Of a stretch of DNA of 64,000 nucleotides, positions 59,001 to 64,000 are shown one piece after another (position 1 is the first letter of the stretch; the number at the start of each line of letters is the position of its first letter). The stretch covers positions 4,588,001 to 4,652,000 of the forward strand of contig CM065323.1 in NCBI GenBank assembly GCA_033032175.1, in the 5' to 3' direction. This DNA is from Saturnia japonica. Lineage: Eukaryota > Arthropoda > Insecta > Lepidoptera > Saturniidae. The notes below the pieces were generated by a model that saw only the letters and a list, made by a program, of their open reading frames with translations, was not told the origin of the DNA and searched no databases. The position numbers and the translations under genes were made by a program.

Positions 59001-61189
59001 TTTTTCTCGCCTTTTTTTGTTAGCTCGCCGTGGGAATGAGTTTTGTCATTTTTTTTACAAAACATTACATCTGTAAAATATATAAAAAGCAAAACATACC
59101 TTCCCCAATATTTTTTTTATTTCGAATCTTTTATGTTTGCACGAACAAAAATATTTGGCTTTACTCCAACCGAGCCTATTACTAAACAAATTTCCTTTTG
59201 CGGTCAATATTACTTTTGTTAAACTGAAATAGGTGGTTGGAAAATTACCCAAGACCGCAAATCTATATTGGCGAAGATAAGTCGCGGAAAGTTTTCCAAG
59301 ATTGATATTTTGCCAATACTTGTAGTGAGTTCATAAAAGTTTTTACCCTTGGAAAACATAATACACAGAATTTATTGTAATACTTGTTTTGAATACTGGC
59401 ATCTTGTAAACTGTTTTTTTTTAATGCTGGGTAATAAAAGGTAAGAGAGGTAGGACAAATAGAAATTGCTGTGGTGATTTATTTCTTCTTGGGGCGGTTT
59501 GACTGTTGGAATACCTCTACCCTACTGAAGATCTCAGCCAAATAACCTTGTGTTATGTTCCTGCGGTGAATAGGGTTTCTAGAGCTCCTCGGGGTAGGGG
59601 GTTCAAGAACGGCAATGCGCTAGTGATACCTACGGTAGCCGCTTGCCACCGGGTGGATCGTATGCTTGTTTGCCACCTTAGATGTATAATAAAAGTATTT
59701 TATGAAGTGTGTTTAATAAAAAAAATTAACAAATTTTTTAATCCTATTCGTTTTTATTCTATGCTACTATTATTATAAAGAGGTAAAATTTGTTTGGTCG
59801 TAAGGGGTAATCATACAAACAATCATCCTTCAATAAAAAATAGATTTTTGGATTTTTGGCTTGTCCCTTCTATTTTTCCAGGTCTTCGATTCTTGTAAGT
59901 TCTTTTAGGTATGCGTAATGTTTTAAAGTTCTTCGAGAAAGTTCTACGTGACTTTAATTACGAGTTCTAGTAAGACTGCGAGTAGTATGGTAAGTTACAT
60001 ATATTATGCATTTATGTTCTTTTGGTTATTTGTAGAAAAAGAGGCTTCTGCATTTATATATGGTATTGTAACTACTGACAGAGAGTAACAATATAATGTT
60101 ACTTGATAATATGAAGATTAAAAAAACCCTGTAAAAGACTCGAAATATTTAGTAGGCGTTTGAATTAGTATATGATTTTGTTAACGAATTCAAACCATAA
60201 AATTTTAGTGTTAGAAATTTATACTCCTTCGCTTATTTCTTGACCGTAATGCATACATAACTTCTTATATATTGTTTTCTTATATATAGTAAATTCTGTA
60301 AAATAGGTTTTGGTCATTATAAAACTGAGACCTAAGGTAGTCGGTGCATAGTCCATGGCAGTCTACGTTAAAGTGACGGTAGAGATCTGAGGGTAAACAC
60401 AAGCCTGTAGGCAGCTGGATATTATGTACATTGGCAGATCCCGAAACGGGATAAAGCAAAAGAGAACCATTGTGACGGGTTTATCATTACGTGCAGTTTA
60501 GCTTGATTACCTATAAAAGGTGTTTTATTTTTATTTTTGTAAGACACGAAGTGCGAATTGGTCGGTCAGATATTAGTAATAATGTATCATAGTATAGCAT
60601 CATGGTTGCCTAAACATGGTCTAAGGAAATAAATAGTTAGTTAACTGTAAATTTACTTCACATATTGCTATAGTAAAGAAAAAAACATGTTCCATGATCT
60701 ATTAGTGTTATGACAGTACTGTCTGTTAAAAGAATGGATATTATCTGTCAAGCTAAAAAAAGGATGTAAATAAACGGAAAAATAAAGTAAATAAATGTGT
60801 TTGTTGGATACTAAGAAATGAACCGGAGAACAACAAAAGGAAGAGCTGTTTACGGGCAGTAAAATGTATGAGTCGCTTTCCACGCTTCATTTGGCCGACG
60901 ATGTGTATGGCCGTAATTTCTTACGTTCGTACAATCTGCTGAGTTGTTTGCAGTGAGTATTGTGTGCGGTGCGGCGCTGGTCGACAGGGCACTAATCTCG
61001 TACTGTGGTATGTTGGAAATGAGGAAATTGCTACAATAATTTGTTAAGGAGCTTTATTTACTTTCTTACGTTTCTACCAATCATCTCAAATCTGTAGTTC
61101 TGTCCGTACAGTTAATTTTTGATCAAAATTTTCTGGTAGTCGATCACGAATATACCATTATATATATCATATATATATTATATCATTTT
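56002..61189. other. AT-rich DNA, no gene
   Basis: 5.2 kb in which no coding gene was recognised. 59625-59685 has 'gtagccgcttgccaccgggt', a trace of the repeat at 8045. 60340-60520 is the partner of 31770-32035. 58905-58945 is purine-rich (aaggaagg). An exon of a large spread-out gene could hide here; none was evident. Confidence 0.5.
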
Positions 61190-61560
61190 TTTTTGTCTGT
61201 CTGTCTGTATGTCCGGATTTAACTCAAAAACGGTTTGACTGATTCGTATGAAATTTTGTACACGGGATGCTTATGTTATTAGTCAATTGATAGGGTATAA
61301 GAAATTTAAATAATAATTTAATAATCGTGAAAAAAAATCCCAAAAATACTATTTTCGTTAATTGTTGACCGATTTTGATGAAATTTTGTACGCAGGAAGT
61401 ATAAGTAGTTATATAATTGATAGGCTATAAGAATTGTCAATATTTCTTCTACAAATACAAAAAAACAAGTTCAAAAATTAAATTTTTTTCAATTTTCATA
61501 CGACTCTGATCAAATTTTGTAGACGGGATGCACTTATCATACCACAATTAAGAGGGTTGT
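61190..61560 (+). repeat. Three degenerate tandem units, period about 130 bp
   Basis: The motif 'ataaaattttgta'-like (tgaaattttgta / caaattttgta) ends at 61260, 61390 and 61521, with similar blocks around it: 'gatgaaattttgtacgcagg', 'aattgataggctataag', 'caattgatagggtataag'. A tgtctgtctgtctgtatg run begins the array. Units are 60-75% alike by eye. Non-coding. Confidence 0.6.
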
Positions 61561-61746
61561 TACGATTATAATTTAGTTTAGAATAGTTATGTATAAATTT
61601 CCAGCATACCTTAAAATTTTCAGTTAATATATGTTTTACAAATTATTATTACACAATTTAAAAGTCCATAACCGAGACGTTCTTCTTGTTCCGACAGCTC
61701 AGCGTAGAGATCCTTGCCTAGGATCTAGAATAGAAGTCAGCACGGT

Positions 61747-62051
61747 GTAGGCCGTATCAGGATACACTGCTCAAGCAGACGACGCAGCACCAAATATCTT
61801 ATCTATTGAGATTTCCTCATATGTAAAAGGAAAAGTTATTATTTGTATTATAAATACAAAATCCAGGTGATACTTTCTCGGTAGTGTTCTTTCAATGTTC
61901 AGTAGGTATTTGTCGTTTTGACAAAGGGTATTTCACCCATATTAATATTAAAATTATAAATTATAACAATTAAAATAACTTTTCTATATAAATATGTTAT
62001 AAAATAAACTATCTTTTCGACTCCCAGGTCTGTTGTACAATAATTTGGTTT
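61747..62051 (+). repeat. 305-bp inverted repeat, left arm
   Basis: Reverse complement of 63696-64000 with no mismatch or gap that I could find by eye. The spacer is 1644 bp. The arm has no ORF; includes 'aggatacactgctcaagcag' and 'cgactcccaggtctgttgta'. Mobile-element end or assembly artefact are both possible. Confidence 0.85.
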
Positions 62052-62764
62052 TTATCAAAACACAGGATAATTATGATATAAACGTTACTACTATTCAAAG
62101 GTCTGCCGTACAATCAAAAAACATGATCAGATCCATCCTGAAGAATCTGTCATCCTCTCTGTTCTAATTTTCTCTTTTGTTTTCGTTTGAATTCAAAATT
62201 TCATCTTACTAGACTTTTCTTATTTTAAAAATTCAAAATAAATCTAATCATAGATTTATTTTGCTAAACTAGAACCTGGATAGAATATTTGTCTATACCT
62301 GAGAAACTCCTAACTGCGCATGTTCTATTACTATCAAAGAATTATCAATGACAGAGATTGTCATTATATTGCAATGTAAACAATACGAACCTAAAATATT
62401 AACAAAGCTGTTATTAAACCAAAATTATCAAGTTATAAATTATCTAAACGCATCAATACATAAACCTATAATTAATTGGTATCCTGGAAATAAAAGAATA
62501 GGTACACCAAAACAATAATAAGGTAAATCAAATGAACTTATGATGAATAATATAAAGTAGATATTAAATAAGATAAATAAGATTATCTTCCAAATAAATA
62601 ATATAACATTTCCCCTTTGACCCCGTAAAATTTTTCAATTGAAGGAAAAATTTTGATAATATATACTTTATAATATAGAGAGCTAGCTTCACAATTACAT
62701 ACATCTTTAACATACCAGCAAACATACCTCACTCTATCAAATCCTAACAAAGTTCCATACATAC

Positions 62765-62860
62765 CTCAAACATGTCATCACCAGGCACACCGTAGGGGTT
62801 GGGGCTCACAGTCAATGGCTCCCACTCCAGAAGTTGCTCATCATTAAGGCAGAATGGTAT
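62765..62860 (-). other. Possible coding exon with splice donor
   Basis: On the minus strand an open run reads CLNDEQLLEWEPLTVSPNPY then GVPGDDMFE, followed exactly by g|gtatgt, a good 5' splice site at 62765. It is more GC-rich and less repetitive than its surroundings. No clear acceptor upstream and protein not recognised; it could also be a piece of a dispersed repeat. Confidence 0.3.
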
Positions 62861-63695
62861 ATTTTACGAGCTTGCCTACCACTCGAATGTTGGCTTTTGT
62901 TATGAAGAGTCATCACCCGCTCTATAATAAATAAATATTAATTTTGTCCTATGGCTTATTTAAGGAGTAGACAGCCGCTCCATTATATATAAGACTAACA
63001 TTTAGTCGAATAAACCCCAATATATAAATAAGGATATATAAATATAATTCCACCTCACTCAATATCAGTAATAATTGCTGCATAAAATCATCATCTGCTG
63101 CAAAATACTAAGATAGAAAATAACTTAAACAAAATGGCAATCATACTCACATCAATTTAATTGATTGTTTTTGAATAGTCGTATAACAAGTAATTCAAAA
63201 TAATTCATTTTAGTATAGCTCATTGGTGCTCATAACGACAATTCGCGAATTGGCTGTACCTATGTTTATAAATTGAAATAAATTATTGAGTAATATTGAT
63301 CTATAGATAAGAAGTTGTTTATTTATTTAATTTTACCTTTGGATTTTTTTTTGTTTTTTAACGCAGATTAGAAAAAGTAACGTCACTACTCAGGAAATAT
63401 GAACGTTAGACTCTTGCGTAAGTTGTCACATTTGTCACTGTTATTGTACAAAATGACATACAAAATGAATGATGACGTTACGGGACCATAATGCCGCGTT
63501 TTTTGTGGCATATATTTTATTTCAATGAAAGAATTTTTTAAACACTTTTTTATGGTGTATTGCTGAAAAAAAGACCATAGGTATTATTTTCAATATATAA
63601 AGTGATCAAAACAATTTTTCAGAAGTTGTCAACTCCCGGATTGTGGGCTCCAAGTTAATCTTCAATAAAATTAATTTCATTATTATGTATTTTAC

Positions 63696-64000
63696 AAACC
63701 AAATTATTGTACAACAGACCTGGGAGTCGAAAAGATAGTTTATTTTATAACATATTTATATAGAAAAGTTATTTTAATTGTTATAATTTATAATTTTAAT
63801 ATTAATATGGGTGAAATACCCTTTGTCAAAACGACAAATACCTACTGAACATTGAAAGAACACTACCGAGAAAGTATCACCTGGATTTTGTATTTATAAT
63901 ACAAATAATAACTTTTCCTTTTACATATGAGGAAATCTCAATAGATAAGATATTTGGTGCTGCGTCGTCTGCTTGAGCAGTGTATCCTGATACGGCCTAC
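63696..64000 (-). repeat. 305-bp inverted repeat, right arm (runs off the window)
   Basis: Mirror of 61747-62051. The match is still perfect at the last base of the window, so the true arm is longer. Confidence 0.85.

Noticed and set aside
1..64000. CRISPR array, prophage or bacterial insertion
   Set aside because: No regularly spaced repeats, bacterial genes or operon-like gene order anywhere.

Overview
The window looks like an AT-rich, gene-poor stretch of insect chromosome, most likely from a moth or butterfly (Lepidoptera). The inference rests on the repeats: tRNA-derived SINEs with A/B boxes and 'atcgtgatgaaaccatagcatg'-like bodies, C-terminal fragments of the RTE-like retroposon common in Lepidoptera, 'ctagctgtgcccgcggct'-type dispersed repeats, and BEL/Pao, Jockey, mariner, Tc1 and hAT elements. 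No bacterial features (operons, Shine-Dalgarno sites, CRISPR) are present. Only one intact host gene is clear: an intronless 314-codon succinate dehydrogenase iron-sulfur subunit paralog on the minus strand (26602-27546).

Layout. 1-8.9 kb: non-coding DNA with nested repeats, including a hAT-type element with a perfect 8-bp target duplication (3300-5523) that swallowed other repeats, a nested inverted-repeat element (5925-6905) and a 5'-truncated tRNA-type SINE (8655-8871). 8.9-22.9 kb: one BEL/Pao LTR retrotransposon (8872-22934, 5-bp target duplication aatat) inserted at the end of that SINE. Its gag and pol are interrupted by an in-frame UGA, and pol has lost RNase H and most of integrase in frame. 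Both LTRs carry a Jockey-clade non-LTR element at the same site: a 1.1-kb 5'-truncated copy in the 5' LTR and a 6.2-kb copy (ORF1, ORF2, 60-A tail) in the 3' LTR. The 3' LTR also holds a structured 300-bp insert with a 10-bp duplication.

23-36 kb: the SdhB-like gene, SINEs, a Tc1 remnant, a TIR element with remains of a zinc-finger protein, RTE-like fragments and a solo LTR. 36-44 kb: two hAT elements of one family (TIR cagtggcgtagct), a DD41D mariner-type remnant hit by a 77-bp piece of the same Jockey family, and a hairpin. 44-56 kb: RTE-like fragments, a near-complete DD41D element (49634-50935), a reverse-oriented non-LTR element broken by a 32-bp tandem duplication, and two DD34D mariner relics. 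56-64 kb: almost no recognisable content until a degenerate three-unit tandem repeat (about 61.2-61.56 kb) and a 305-bp inverted repeat that looks perfect by eye and runs to the window edge, enclosing a possible exon.

The window is therefore mainly a record of transposition. The most unusual point is the pair of Jockey insertions at one site in both LTRs. By hand count the two Jockey copies differ about three times more than the LTRs that carry them, which favours two separate insertions over one insertion copied during reverse transcription.
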